The notes: generated by a model not told the origin, from the letters alone. A stretch of 45,128 nt of DNA from Deltaproteobacteria bacterium Ga0077550 (GCA_001464385.1 LNFB01000108.1:1-45128), one strand, 5' to 3'; shown: positions 6,585 through 15,672, counted from the stretch's first letter. Translations and numbers: made by a program.

Positions 6585-9241
6585 CGTTCTGCTCCTTCGG
6601 GGTGGTTCATGCGCGCTCGCTGCATCAGTCGTCGTGCATCGGCCACGAGCGCGTCGTCCTGGCCGAGGCCCTGCTCGAGGATCGGGAGCGCGTGGCTGAG
6701 CAGATCCTCGGCCTCTGCGCGCCGATCCGCGTCGACGAGCGCGCTGGCGAGGTTGTGCTCGGCCAGGGCCACGTCGAGGGACGCGGGCGCCTTGAGGCGG
6801 CGAACCAGGCGCAGCGACCATTCGAACGCGAGCACCGCGTCGGCGATGCGTCCGTCGTGGGTCGCGGCCACGCCCACCGCCGAGAGGACATCGGCGCGCA
6901 TCGGGTGCGCGGGCCCGACCGCGCGCAGCGAGATCCGGTCGGCGAGCTCGGCGTGCCGGCGCACCTCGTCCACCTCGCCGAGGTGGTCGTGCGCGGCGGC
7001 GAGCGCCACGTGCACGCGCGCCGCCATCTCGCTGCTCGGACCGTGCTCGCGCACGACCTCGGCCGAGATCCCACGGAGTCGTTCCACCGCCGCTCGGGCC
7101 TCGCCACCGGCGATCATCGCCAGCGCCTCGTCGAATTGGATCGCGAGGTTGCTCGGCGCGTGCTGACCCGGCCGCGCATCCTCGCCGGTGCGACCGAGCT
7201 CGAGATCACGGGCGCGCGCGAGATGCTCCCGGGCCTCGTCGTCTCGGCCGGTGTGCGACAACACGTTCCCCAGCGCGTGCAGGACCAGCGCGCGGTCCCA
7301 GTCCGCCAGCGTGCCCTCGTCGTCGAGCACGACCAACGCCCCGCGAAGCGACCGCACGGCGGCATCGAGGTCTCCGGCGAGCTCTTCGGTCTGGCCCTGG
7401 TCGAGCAGCAGCTGCGCGCGTTGCCGCGGCGAGGGCTCGACACCGGGCATCACCGCTGCCTCACGCGACAGCGCCCACCGAGCCCGAGGCACGTCGAACT
7501 CGACGAGGCGCTCGACCTGGTGGAGCGCGCTCCAGGCGTGCCGCTGCAGCTCGACATCCCGCGTGCCCTCGGCGATGTCGAGCGCCTCGCCCAGCCGCTC
7601 GCGCGCGTCGCTGCCGTCCCCGAGGGCGGTGTGCAGCCGACCCACCACCAGCGCCGCCTCACCGACGAGCGGCGACCAGCCGAGCTCGCGGCTGCGCTCG
7701 AGGACGTGCTCGGCCGCGGCGATGCGCTGGCTCAGGCTCAGCTCGCCGCGCTCGAGCTCGAGGCGGACCAATGCGCGACGCAGCTCGGCCACGGCATCGG
7801 TGTGCTCGACGGGAACAGGCTCGACCTCGCGGTCGAGCACCTCGTCGGCGAGGCAGGCGCTCGGATCCTCGAGACCGGCGAACGCCACCGCCCGCGTCTC
7901 GGAGCCCAGCGCTCCGCTCGCCAAGCCCTGCACCACGACGGTGAAGGTCGCGATGCGCTGGCTCAGGCACGGCCCCCGTCGATCGAGGCTCGCGGGCGAC
8001 AGTCGCTTGTCCACGTAGACGTCCTCGCAGGTCTGCTGGGCGGCGCCTCGCCATCGCGCGGCCCAATCGTCGAGCGCCGTGATCGTCGCGCCGGCATCGG
8101 ATTCGCCGAGGCGCGCGACCACGTCCGCTCGGATCGCTGGCGACCAGGCCTCGGCCAGCGGCGCCGTTGCCTGGGCGCACGGATCCTGCGTGGCCGCGGG
8201 CGGTGAGCCCAGCATCATCGTGCCCGCCACGAGTCCGAGCGATGCGGCGCCTGCTCCAACGATGCCCAGGACCGGCCAGCGGCGCCGCGGAGGCGCGAGC
8301 GCGGCGAGCAGGGCGTCCATGTCGTCCCAGCGCTGGTGCGGATCGATGGCCAGGCCCCGCGACAGCGCGCGCAGGAGCCTCGCTGGCAGGCGCTCCCCCT
8401 CGCGCCGCACCGGCCGTCCGTCGCTGGTGCGCTCCCGCAGCGGTCGCTTGCCGCACAGCGCCTCCCACAGCGCCACGCAGAACGAGAACTGGTCGATGCG
8501 CGCGTCGAGGATCCCTCCGCCGATCTGCTCGGGCGCGGCGTAGGCCCGCGTCCCCACGAATCCGTCGGGAGAGGTGAGGCCGTCGGCCCAGTCCGCCACG
8601 GTGGCGAGCGCCTCGCTCGAGCGCGAGCGCGACGTCTCGGCGAGGCGCACCAGGCCGAAGTCGACGATGCGCACGCGCCCGTCCTCACCGATCATCACGT
8701 TGTCGGGCTTGATGTCGCGATGCACCAACCCGATGGCGTGGATCGCCGCGAGCCCGCGACCCGCGGCGAGCCAAGCCTCGAGCATCTCGGCCGGTCGGCG
8801 CGGCGCCGCGTCGGCCCACGCGCGCAGGGTCTGGCCCGAGATGTGCTCCATCGCCAGCCATACGCGTCCCTCGTGGCGGCCGACGTCGTAGATGGGCACG
8901 ATGTTCGGGTGCGAGAGCTGCGCCAGCGCCTGCGCCTCCCGGAACAGCCGCTGCTCGGCGTCCGGATCGGAGCTCGCCTGGTGCAGGAACTTGAGCGCGA
9001 CGCGGCGGCGCAGCTCGCCGTCCCACGCGGCATAGATCGTGCCCATGCCGCCCGCACCGAGCTCGCGCTCCAGCACGAAGCGGTCGACGCGAACGGGCTC
9101 GGCGTCGTCACCGACGAGGCGGCGCAGCAGGCTCGCCTCGAGCATCCGGTGCGCCAGCCAGTCCACCACGGGAGATGGGCGGAGTGACTCCCGTGTGGGC
9201 ACGGCGGTCCCCGGCGGGTCGTTGCTCTCGGCGCTGGCCAT
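6581..9241 (-). CDS. Transmembrane Ser/Thr protein kinase with TPR-rich C-terminus
   Basis: 886 residues from ATG 9241. Residues about 55-315 are a eukaryote-like (Hanks-type) kinase: GAGGMG loop at 63-68, VALK with Lys84, HRDIKPDN with Asp176, DFG at 194-196, APEQ at 237-240. A membrane segment follows (323-345, WPVLGIVGAGAA...). The remaining 540 residues are helical repeats of TPR type (A..L...G...A...L..AL). This is the myxobacterial kinase-TM-TPR layout with a cytoplasmic catalytic domain and a sensing or scaffold domain on the other side. It heads a leftward cassette with the 143-aa protein (ATGA overlap) and the sigma factor. A possible -10 (TATCGT, minus strand, 9295-9300) sits beyond a GTCGATCGATCGAC palindrome. 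An upstream in-frame extension to 9397 is rejected because it crosses that region. Confidence 0.92.
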   Translation of the reverse strand: MASAESNDPPGTAVPTRESLRPSPVVDWLAHRMLEASLLRRLVGDDAEPVRVDRFVLERELGAGGMGTIYAAWDGELRRRVALKFLHQASSDPDAEQRLFREAQALAQLSHPNIVPIYDVGRHEGRVWLAMEHISGQTLRAWADAAPRRPAEMLEAWLAAGRGLAAIHAIGLVHRDIKPDNVMIGEDGRVRIVDFGLVRLAETSRSRSSEALATVADWADGLTSPDGFVGTRAYAAPEQIGGGILDARIDQFSFCVALWEALCGKRPLRERTSDGRPVRREGERLPARLLRALSRGLAIDPHQRWDDMDALLAALAPPRRRWPVLGIVGAGAASLGLVAGTMMLGSPPAATQDPCAQATAPLAEAWSPAIRADVVARLGESDAGATITALDDWAARWRGAAQQTCEDVYVDKRLSPASLDRRGPCLSQRIATFTVVVQGLASGALGSETRAVAFAGLEDPSACLADEVLDREVEPVPVEHTDAVAELRRALVRLELERGELSLSQRIAAAEHVLERSRELGWSPLVGEAALVVGRLHTALGDGSDARERLGEALDIAEGTRDVELQRHAWSALHQVERLVEFDVPRARWALSREAAVMPGVEPSPRQRAQLLLDQGQTEELAGDLDAAVRSLRGALVVLDDEGTLADWDRALVLHALGNVLSHTGRDDEAREHLARARDLELGRTGEDARPGQHAPSNLAIQFDEALAMIAGGEARAAVERLRGISAEVVREHGPSSEMAARVHVALAAAHDHLGEVDEVRRHAELADRISLRAVGPAHPMRADVLSAVGVAATHDGRIADAVLAFEWSLRLVRRLKAPASLDVALAEHNLASALVDADRRAEAEDLLSHALPILEQGLGQDDALVADARRLMQRARMNHPEGAER

Positions 9242-9270
9242 GCTTCGATCCCGATGGTTGGTCGAGCCCC

Positions 9271-9284
9271 GTCGATCGATCGAC
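9271..9284. promoter_or_regulatory. 14-bp perfect palindrome in the kinase leader
   Basis: GTCGATCGATCGAC is perfectly self-complementary, 30 nt upstream of the kinase ATG and just downstream of a possible -10 (TATCGT, minus strand, 9295-9300). A dimeric repressor site is plausible, but CGAT-rich palindromes also arise by chance in this composition. Confidence 0.35.
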
Positions 9285-9451
9285 GAAAGTCGACGATACC
9301 CGAGCCCGACGCCGGCGGGAGTCGGCCCGTCGAACGGCCGATCGGTCACGCGCTCGCGAATTCGACCCTCGAAGCGCGATCGGGCCGCGCTCGGCACACG
9401 CGGGGTGCGGGTTCTCCCGGGGCCCAGGCGGGGGCCATCCGCGGGTGTGTC

Positions 9452-10981
9452 TCAATCCGCCGCGACCTGCTCCGGATCCACCCCGGGCACCACCACCTCG
9501 GTCGCGGCTTCGTCCTTCGAGCGCCGCGTCGCCTGGCCCGGCATGTCGATGTCGCACGTCAGGCGGCCGCCGACCTTGGGCACGACGCGCCACGGGAGCA
9601 TCGGGGGCAGCGGCGGCGGCGAGGCCGAGCAGCCGGGATCCTCCATGTCGATCGCGCGGTCGTAGTCGTTGTCGACGCCGTCGCTGCACGCGGTCGTCGA
9701 GCCCTGCGACTCCGGATCGGGGTTCGCTGCCAGCAGCGTGTCGGGCAGCGCGGTCCACGTCCGCTCGAAGAACGCGTGGTACTGCGCGGCGAGCTCGGGG
9801 CTGCGCAGCAGCAGGGTGTTCTCGTCGTTGTTGTACTCGCCGGAGCTGGTCCAGTTCATCGAGCCGGCGATGACGACCTGGCCGTCGATCGCCGCCGACT
9901 TCATGTGCATCTTGCCGCCCCAGTTCTCGACCTTGACCGGGATGCCGGCCGCTCGCAGCAGTTCGTGCTTGCTGTACTCGTTGCGCGCCCCGGTGGAATC
10001 GATGATGACGCGGATCTTCACGCCGCGGGAGTGCGCAGCGATGAGGTCCTCGACGATGCGCTTGTGGGTGAGGAAGAACACCGCGATGTCGATCTGCTTG
10101 CGTGCGTGCTTGAGCAGCGGGCGGACGCCGTCGCGGATCGGGTCGTCCTGCGGCGAGAACCGCAGCTCGACCTCGCCGTTGGCGAGCGTGGCGCGGTGCG
10201 GCCCGTGCTGCTGCTTGCGCGTGTGGAACTTCCCCTCGCGGTACATCTGCTCGAATTCCTGCGTGTACCAGCCGGCGATCCGCCCCGAGTGCGCGACGAC
10301 CACGAGGTTGGCGTTGTAGCCCCCGCTGCACGAGTCGCTGACGTTGGTCGAGCCGGTCCACACCGACTTGCCGTCGATGACGAAGAACTTGTCGTGCATG
10401 ATCGCGTCGCCGCCGCCCAGCGGCTCGCGGCTGGCGTGGGCGGCGAGCAGGCAGCTGTCGCCGAGGTCGTACGCGAGGCACTGCACGGGCCCTTGGGTGC
10501 CCGCGGGGCGATCGCAGCGCGGCTCGCCGCCCTCGCCGTCGCGGGCCTTCTGCTTGGCCAGGATCTCGTCGACGCGCTGGTCGCTCTGCACCGACCCGAC
10601 CATGTCGACCAGGGCGTCGGTGCTGGCGTAGTAGTTCTTGCCGTGGCGGTCGCGATCGACGACGCCGCGGACCTCGACGCCGCGGGCCTTGGCCTGCTGG
10701 AGCGCCTGGAACACCCGCGTCTGGTTGCGCATGCCGTAGATCGCGAAGTCGATCGTGCGCTCGGCCCCGTCGATCAGCGCCACGAGCGAGGTGCACAGCG
10801 CCACGTCGCAGGTGTCGGTGGGCGCGGCCCGGCCCGTCGGCTCGTACAGCAGCAGCTCGATGCGGCCGTTCGGATCGGCGACCGAGGGCGCGGCGCTCGA
10901 GCTGCCCGGATCCGGCCGGCACGCGGTGGCGAGGGCGAGCGCGCCGAGGGCAACGGCGAGCCATGGACGACTAGAAGTCAC
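9452..10981 (-). CDS. Phospholipase D-like lipoprotein
   Basis: 509 residues from GTG 10981. Signal peptide with lipobox ATAC (Cys21). Two PLD half-domains: His196/Lys198 in IMHDKFFVIDG...TGSTN and His359/Lys361 in KMHMKSAAIDG...GSMNWT, each followed by the Gly-Ser-x-Asn element of HxK active sites. Between them runs an insertion with cysteines that probably forms disulfides. The C-terminus includes a CSDGVDND.D..ID..DPGC motif seen in myxobacterial surface proteins. The enzyme probably hydrolyses phosphodiester bonds in lipids or nucleic acids outside the cytoplasm; the substrate is not evident. The start overlaps the end of the HAD lipoprotein gene by 11 nt, so the two are coupled. Confidence 0.88.
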   Translation of the reverse strand: MTSSRPWLAVALGALALATACRPDPGSSSAAPSVADPNGRIELLLYEPTGRAAPTDTCDVALCTSLVALIDGAERTIDFAIYGMRNQTRVFQALQQAKARGVEVRGVVDRDRHGKNYYASTDALVDMVGSVQSDQRVDEILAKQKARDGEGGEPRCDRPAGTQGPVQCLAYDLGDSCLLAAHASREPLGGGDAIMHDKFFVIDGKSVWTGSTNVSDSCSGGYNANLVVVAHSGRIAGWYTQEFEQMYREGKFHTRKQQHGPHRATLANGEVELRFSPQDDPIRDGVRPLLKHARKQIDIAVFFLTHKRIVEDLIAAHSRGVKIRVIIDSTGARNEYSKHELLRAAGIPVKVENWGGKMHMKSAAIDGQVVIAGSMNWTSSGEYNNDENTLLLRSPELAAQYHAFFERTWTALPDTLLAANPDPESQGSTTACSDGVDNDYDRAIDMEDPGCSASPPPLPPMLPWRVVPKVGGRLTCDIDMPGQATRRSKDEAATEVVVPGVDPEQVAAD

Positions 10982-12149
10982 GGTCGACGACCTCCGGGTG
11001 GGTGCGCACGTACTCGATCGCGGCCTTCTCCGACATCCCGGCGCCGCGCAGGAACCCGACCGCGAGCCGCCCGATCTGCGAGTGGGGCAGGTAGGCGGTG
11101 GCGAAGGGGACCTTCGCCTGCTGGGCCCAGCGCAGCGAGTCCTCGATCTCGGCGACGACGTCGGGCAGCGTGCGCTCGAACGCCCGCTCGAGCTTCGCGT
11201 CCTTGGTGGTGCAGTAGCTCGCGGCGTCGAACTTCTTGGTCAGCCGCAGGTTGCGGGGCTGGAAGGTCCGCAGCGGGTTGTCGTCGACGAGGATGGCGCG
11301 CGTGAGGCCCTCGTCGACGATGCGGAGATCCTTCGACGGCTCGATGACGGGGTGGCCGCGCTTGGGGTCGTCCGCGCCGTCGCCCTCGCGCTTGTCCTGC
11401 AGCACGAGGTGACTGTTGGTGAGCACCGCCGCGATCGCCGGGTGATCGGGGAGCGGCTTGCCGCCGAACTGCCACGCGCGGAGGTTGGCGAGCGAGGCCT
11501 CGTCGGGGGCGGCGGTGAAGATCACCACGGCGCCACCGAGCGCCGCGATCCGATCGAGCGCGGCGTTGGCCCCCGGCGCCAGCTTGATCGCCTTGGGCTT
11601 GCCGCCGAACTCGAGGCGGAGGTCGGCGCAGGTCGCTGCGATCTCCGCGTCGTACGACTGGTCGTACAGCGTGTCGTCGAGGTCGAACACCACGATGAAC
11701 GGCGCGTCGGCGAGGCGCGCCACGTCGCGTCGGCCCTCGAACTCGCCGCGCTTGGCCTTCGCCAGGGCGGCCTCGAAGTGCGCGGTCGGATCGCCGGCGG
11801 GGTCGGCCCGCGACGCGTCGCGGTAGTGGTTCTGCAGCTCGACGGCGCGGTCGCGGGTGAGCCCGTGCTCGCGCATGAGCGTCGAGATGTTGAAGAAGCG
11901 CGGGGCGCCGACGGCGTCGTCGGCGTAGCGGTCCATCCATGTCGGCCGCGCTGGCAGGGACCACGCGGCGAGGGGATCCGCGGCGTCGGCCGTGGCGGGT
12001 GCGGGCGCCGGTGTGGCCGCGGGCGCCGTCGGCTGGGGCGTCACCGTCGGCGAGGTCCCGGCGCTCGCGTGCCACCGGCAGCCGGTCGCCGCGAGCAGAG
12101 ATCCGAACAAGAGGGGCGTCACGCGGCGGGCCATCATCGCGGCAACCAT
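10971..12149 (-). CDS. HAD-superfamily phosphatase-like lipoprotein
   Basis: 392 residues from ATG 12149 (ATGs at 12137 and 12134 are alternatives that keep the signal peptide). Lipobox LAATGC (Cys24), then a Thr/Pro/Ala linker to about residue 55. HAD motifs follow: motif I FDLDDTLYD, motif II IFTAAPDE and the late acidic motif VDDNP in a stretch resembling the NIF/FCP1 type of HAD phosphatase. A DxD nucleophile pair is present. It is therefore probably a secreted, lipid-anchored phosphatase. The downstream phospholipase-D-like lipoprotein overlaps its 3' end by 11 nt, so the two may process the same type of extracellular phospho-compound (inference). Confidence 0.8.
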   Translation of the reverse strand: MVAAMMARRVTPLLFGSLLAATGCRWHASAGTSPTVTPQPTAPAATPAPAPATADAADPLAAWSLPARPTWMDRYADDAVGAPRFFNISTLMREHGLTRDRAVELQNHYRDASRADPAGDPTAHFEAALAKAKRGEFEGRRDVARLADAPFIVVFDLDDTLYDQSYDAEIAATCADLRLEFGGKPKAIKLAPGANAALDRIAALGGAVVIFTAAPDEASLANLRAWQFGGKPLPDHPAIAAVLTNSHLVLQDKREGDGADDPKRGHPVIEPSKDLRIVDEGLTRAILVDDNPLRTFQPRNLRLTKKFDAASYCTTKDAKLERAFERTLPDVVAEIEDSLRWAQQAKVPFATAYLPHSQIGRLAVGFLRGAGMSEKAAIEYVRTHPEVVDRDF

Positions 12150-12184
12150 CGCGACTCCGGGCGCGCTTGGCCACCCGAGTTTGC

Positions 12185-12820
12185 TCACGCGGGCAGGACG
12201 TCCGTGGGACGACGCGCGGGCGCGGCGGTGGCCGACGCGAGGCGCACGAACGTCCACGCGTGCGCGACGATCACCAGGGGCACGACGAACATCGGCAAGA
12301 GCACGAACGGGTGACCGACACGCAACGACGCGGCGTCGCCGAACAACAGCAACCGCTGGGCGGTGACGACGACGGCGAGGATGTCGACGAGCCCGATCGC
12401 GTTGAACGCCAGCAGGGCGCGTCGACCCCAGCGGGTCCGCGCATCGCAGGCGAGCGCGACGAGGGCGAGGACGCCGGTCGCGATGTCCCCCCAACCGGCG
12501 AGCTGCGCGAGTGCGTCGGGGAGCGCCCCGTTGCGCCCCGCGACGAGGAACCAGATCCCGATCGGCCAGCGCACCACGTGCAGGCCCACCAGCGCGCGGA
12601 CGTCGAGGGCGTGCATCCAACGGCGCACGGCGTCGATGCGGCGCGACAGGAGCCATACCGCGGCGGTCGATCCCGCGAGCGCGATCGGGACGAGCGCGCG
12701 GGGGAGATCCTCGAGGTACCCGGCGACACCGAGGCCGAACAGCAGGGAGAACCAGAGGACGAGGGCGACGAAGACGAGCGCGCCGATGTGCGGTCCGGCG
12801 TCGGGGGTGTCGTGTTGCAT
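12185..12820 (-). CDS. Multi-pass membrane protein, function unknown
   Basis: 211 residues. About five or six hydrophobic segments (roughly residues 14-36, 44-60, 79-95, 106-122, 135-155, 170-190) separated by short loops, ending in an Ala/Pro/Arg tail. I do not recognise the family. It lies 35 nt upstream of the HAD gene in the same direction and could be the first gene of that transcription unit, and it is divergent from the sensor kinase gene. The ATG at 12820 precedes the first hydrophobic segment; no Shine-Dalgarno sequence is evident. Confidence 0.65.
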   Translation of the reverse strand: MQHDTPDAGPHIGALVFVALVLWFSLLFGLGVAGYLEDLPRALVPIALAGSTAAVWLLSRRIDAVRRWMHALDVRALVGLHVVRWPIGIWFLVAGRNGALPDALAQLAGWGDIATGVLALVALACDARTRWGRRALLAFNAIGLVDILAVVVTAQRLLLFGDAASLRVGHPFVLLPMFVVPLVIVAHAWTFVRLASATAAPARRPTDVLPA

Positions 12821-12902
12821 GGCCGCGGCGTGTGCATCGAGCGTGCCGACCGATCGTGCCCCGAACTGCGGGGCGCCCGGCCGCCGCGCCTGACGGGGTT
12901 CG

Positions 12903-12929
12903 GACAGGCCCTGTCGAGAACCCGACAGG
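12903..12929. promoter_or_regulatory. Three GACAGG half-sites upstream of the two-component operon
   Basis: GACAGG (12903-12908), CCTGTC (12910-12915) and GACAGG (12924-12929) give two overlapping dyads: GACAGG-1-CCTGTC and CCTGTCG-6-CGACAGG. The last half-site touches the -35 position expected for the -10 at 12952. This is a candidate operator, perhaps for the response regulator encoded downstream. Confidence 0.45.
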
Positions 12930-12951
12930 TCGTGCGCTGCGCGGCATTTGC

Positions 12952-12957
12952 TATGGT
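12952..12957 (+). promoter_or_regulatory. -10 element TATGGT of the two-component operon
   Basis: TATGGT ends 7 nt before GTG 12965. The in-frame ATG at 12953 lies inside this hexamer, which argues for GTG 12965 as the real, leaderless start. Confidence 0.5.
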
Positions 12958-12964
12958 CGAGTTC

Positions 12965-14275
12965 GTGGACGCCGGTGCCCTCGGGGTTGCGACGTCGCCC
13001 TGGCCTGCGCCTCGGCGATCGCTGGCGCGCGCTCAGGTGCGTCGGGTCGGTGCCGTGTTCCTGCGCCGCCGCCCGCTGCTGGTGGCGCCCGCGGTGGTGC
13101 TGTCGTGGGTGCTCGTGCTGCCGGTCGTGTCGACGACGCAGGGCGTCGCGCTCGCGATCGTGTCGGGGACGATGCTCGGCTTCTTCACGATCGAGGCCTG
13201 GATCGCCGGGCGCCGCGAGGTCGGCGAGCGGTGGTTGTTCGTGTCGCTGCTGGTGACCGCCCTCGCGCTGCTGGTCGCCGCGGCCGGCACCGGGGCGATC
13301 GCGAGCCCCTACGTGCCGCTGCTGTTCGCGCCCACGGTCACCGCGTTCGCGGCGTTCGGTCGTGGTCGGCGCAGCGCGGTGGCGTTCGCCGTGGTCGTGC
13401 TCGGGGTGCTCGCGCTCGCGCTGCTGCCCGAGGGCACGCCGTTCGCGGCCCTGCCGGAGCCCGTGCGCGACGTGATGACGGTGTGCACGGTGATCCTCGG
13501 CGCCGCGCTGCTGCGGGTGAGCGTCGCCGGCCTCTCCGACGCGCACGGCGACGCGGGTCGCGACCTCGATCGGCTGCGCGCCGATCTCCTCGAGGGCATG
13601 GCCACCCGCGCGACCGAGGTCGAGAGCATCGGCGCCAAGGTGGCCCACGAGATCCGCAACCCGCTGACGGCGATCCGCGGCCTGGTCGACCTGCTGGCCA
13701 AGGACGCGACCGAGCCCCGCGCGGTGGCCCGCTTCGACGTCGTGCGCGGCGAGATCACCCGCGTCGAGGGAATCCTGCGCGACTACCTCGGGTTCGCGCG
13801 ACCGCTCGCGGCGCTGCGCCGCGAGCCGGTCGCGATCGCGGGCCTGCTCGCGCGCATCGTCGACATCCTCGACGCCCGGGCGCACGGCGCCGGGGTGGGC
13901 CTCGAGCGTCGGGTCGAGGTCGCCGACGCGTTCGAGATCAGCGCCGATCCGAGTCGGCTCACCGAGGCGCTGCTCAACCTCGTCGGCAACGCGATCGAGG
14001 CCTGCGATCGCGGGGGCACGGTGACGCTCGCACTGCGCGGCGTGCGGGACGGGGTCGAGCTCGCGATCCTCGACGACGGTCGCGGAATGTCGCCGGGCCT
14101 GCTGGCGCGGATCGGCACGCCGTACGTCAGCGAGCGACCCGGCGGCACCGGCCTGGGCGTGGTGCTCGCGCGGCAGGTCATCGAGCAGCACGGCGGCACG
14201 CTGGGCTACGACAGCGTGCAGGGCCAGGGTACCCGCGTCACGGTGTGGCTGCCGTGCACGGCGGTGCCGGGATGA
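12965..14275 (+). CDS. NtrB-like membrane sensor histidine kinase
   Basis: 436 residues from GTG 12965. The N-terminal 190 residues hold about six hydrophobic segments (the first at about 37-56, others near 60-80, 91-110, 115-132, 137-155 and 170-190), so the sensor part is membrane-embedded without a large external domain. A coiled linker leads to the HisKA dimerisation domain with His228 in KVAHEIRNPLTAIRGL, and a HATPase domain with N-box LLNLVGNAIEA, G1 box DDGRGM and G2 box GGTGLGVVLAR. Such kinases autophosphorylate on the His and pass phosphate to a partner regulator. The stop overlaps the start of the response regulator (ATGA), so the partner is clear. Confidence 0.93.
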   Translation: MDAGALGVATSPWPAPRRSLARAQVRRVGAVFLRRRPLLVAPAVVLSWVLVLPVVSTTQGVALAIVSGTMLGFFTIEAWIAGRREVGERWLFVSLLVTALALLVAAAGTGAIASPYVPLLFAPTVTAFAAFGRGRRSAVAFAVVVLGVLALALLPEGTPFAALPEPVRDVMTVCTVILGAALLRVSVAGLSDAHGDAGRDLDRLRADLLEGMATRATEVESIGAKVAHEIRNPLTAIRGLVDLLAKDATEPRAVARFDVVRGEITRVEGILRDYLGFARPLAALRREPVAIAGLLARIVDILDARAHGAGVGLERRVEVADAFEISADPSRLTEALLNLVGNAIEACDRGGTVTLALRGVRDGVELAILDDGRGMSPGLLARIGTPYVSERPGGTGLGVVLARQVIEQHGGTLGYDSVQGQGTRVTVWLPCTAVPG

Positions 14276-15663
14276 CGGCCGGAGGCGCGACCGGCACGGC
14301 GACCGGCACGGCGACTGTACTCGTGGTCGACGACGAGGCCGCGATCCGGTTCACGCTGGTCGAGGCCCTCGGAGATCGCGGGCACACCGTGCTCACCGCG
14401 GAGTCCGGTGAGGCCGCGCTCGGACGGCTCGACGGTGTCGACGTCGTGCTCACCGATCTGTCGATGCCGGGAATCGACGGCCTCGCGCTGCTGCGCCTCA
14501 TCCGCGAGCGCGACGCGGCGCTGCCGGTGATCCTGCTGACGGCCCACGGCTCCGAGCGCGTCGCCGTCGAGGCGATGCGGGCCGGCGCGCACGACTACCT
14601 GGTCAAGCCCTTCGACCTCGACGAGCTCGCCGCCGTGGTGGCCCGGGCGCACGAGCTGGTCGGGCTGCGCCGCGCCGACGAGCGTCACCGACTCGAGGCC
14701 CTGGTCGGGGGTCCGATCGTCGGGACCTCGGCCAAGCTGCGTCGGGTCGTCGAGCTCGCGCGGCGCGTCGCCGATCGCGACGTCACGGTGCTCGTGCGCG
14801 GCGAGACCGGCACCGGCAAGGAGATGATCGCGTCGCTGCTGCACTGCGCCAGCCGCCGACGCGATCGGCCGCTCATGCGGTTCAACTGCGCGGCGATCCC
14901 CGAGGACCTCGCCGAGAGCGAGCTGTTCGGCCACGTGCGCGGCGCGTTCACGGGGGCGGCGGGGCGCCGCGACGGCCGCTTCCGTGCGGCGGATGGTGGC
15001 ACGCTCGTGCTCGACGAGGTCGCCGAGCTCGGCGCCGCCGTCCAGGCCAAGCTGCTGCGCGCGCTGCAGTCGGGCGAGATCCAGCCGGTCGGCGCCGACG
15101 TCCCGCAGCGGGTCGACGTCCGGCTCGTCGCGTCCACGCACCGCGATCTGGCGGGCGAGGTGGCCGCGGGCCGCTTCCGCGAGGATCTCTACTATCGCCT
15201 GGCGGTGGTCGAGCTCGAGCTCCCGAGCCTCGCCGAGCGCCCCGACGACATCCCGCTGCTCGTCGACGTGTTCCTCCGCCGCTACCAGGCCCGCTTCGAG
15301 CTGCCGGACGTGTCGTTCACGCCGGCGCTGGTCGAGGCGCTCGTCCGCCGCGCATGGCCCGGCAACGTGCGCGAGCTCGAGAACGCGGTCGCGCGGCTCC
15401 TCGCGCTGTCGCTGGGCGGTGTGCTCGACGTCGATGCCCTCGAGCCGTCGGGGAACGCCGACCCGTCGGAGGCGCATGGCGTCGCGGGCGAGCCGGCCGC
15501 GCTGCGCGATCGGGTCGCGGCGTTCGAGCGCGGGCTCATCGAGCGGGCGCTCGCCGAGGCGGGCGGCAATCAGTCCGAGGCCGCGCGGCGCCTCGGCGTG
15601 TCGCGCGTGACGCTACTCGACAAGATCCGCCGCCACGGCCTCGGCCGCACCGGCGGCGACTAG
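14272..15663 (+). CDS. NtrC-family sigma54-dependent response regulator
   Basis: 463 residues. Receiver domain at about 15-130 with acidic pocket DDE (20-22), phospho-acceptor Asp62 in LTDLSMPG and Lys112 in LVKPF. The AAA+ domain at about 147-380 has Walker A GETGTGKE (177-184), the sigma54-contact loop GAFTGA (224-229), Walker B LVLDEV and an Arg-finger region (FREDLYYRLAVVELELPSL). The C-terminal Fis-type helix-turn-helix is GGNQSEAARRLGVSRVTLLDKI. Phosphorylated NtrC-like proteins activate sigma54 promoters at a distance. Start ATG overlaps the kinase stop. The Thr/Gly/Ala-rich first 14 residues derive from a GGCACGGCGACC-type repeat. The operon may be controlled through the GACAGG sites at 12903-12929. 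Confidence 0.95.
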   Translation: MTAGGATGTATGTATVLVVDDEAAIRFTLVEALGDRGHTVLTAESGEAALGRLDGVDVVLTDLSMPGIDGLALLRLIRERDAALPVILLTAHGSERVAVEAMRAGAHDYLVKPFDLDELAAVVARAHELVGLRRADERHRLEALVGGPIVGTSAKLRRVVELARRVADRDVTVLVRGETGTGKEMIASLLHCASRRRDRPLMRFNCAAIPEDLAESELFGHVRGAFTGAAGRRDGRFRAADGGTLVLDEVAELGAAVQAKLLRALQSGEIQPVGADVPQRVDVRLVASTHRDLAGEVAAGRFREDLYYRLAVVELELPSLAERPDDIPLLVDVFLRRYQARFELPDVSFTPALVEALVRRAWPGNVRELENAVARLLALSLGGVLDVDALEPSGNADPSEAHGVAGEPAALRDRVAAFERGLIERALAEAGGNQSEAARRLGVSRVTLLDKIRRHGLGRTGGD

Positions 15664-15672
15664 CCCTGCCGG

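Noticed and set aside
6512..8206. Plus-strand frame of 564 codons opposite the Ser/Thr kinase
   Set aside because: Antisense to a well-supported kinase/TPR gene; no start context and no homology cue.
9254..11305. Plus-strand frame of 683 codons opposite the phospholipase D-like gene
   Set aside because: Antisense shadow of an intact gene with HxK motifs; composition is Arg/Val/Asp-rich without any recognisable fold.
12953..12964. ATG 12953 as start of the sensor kinase
   Set aside because: It lies inside the TATGGT -10 hexamer, and the in-frame GTG 12965 has the correct leaderless spacing.
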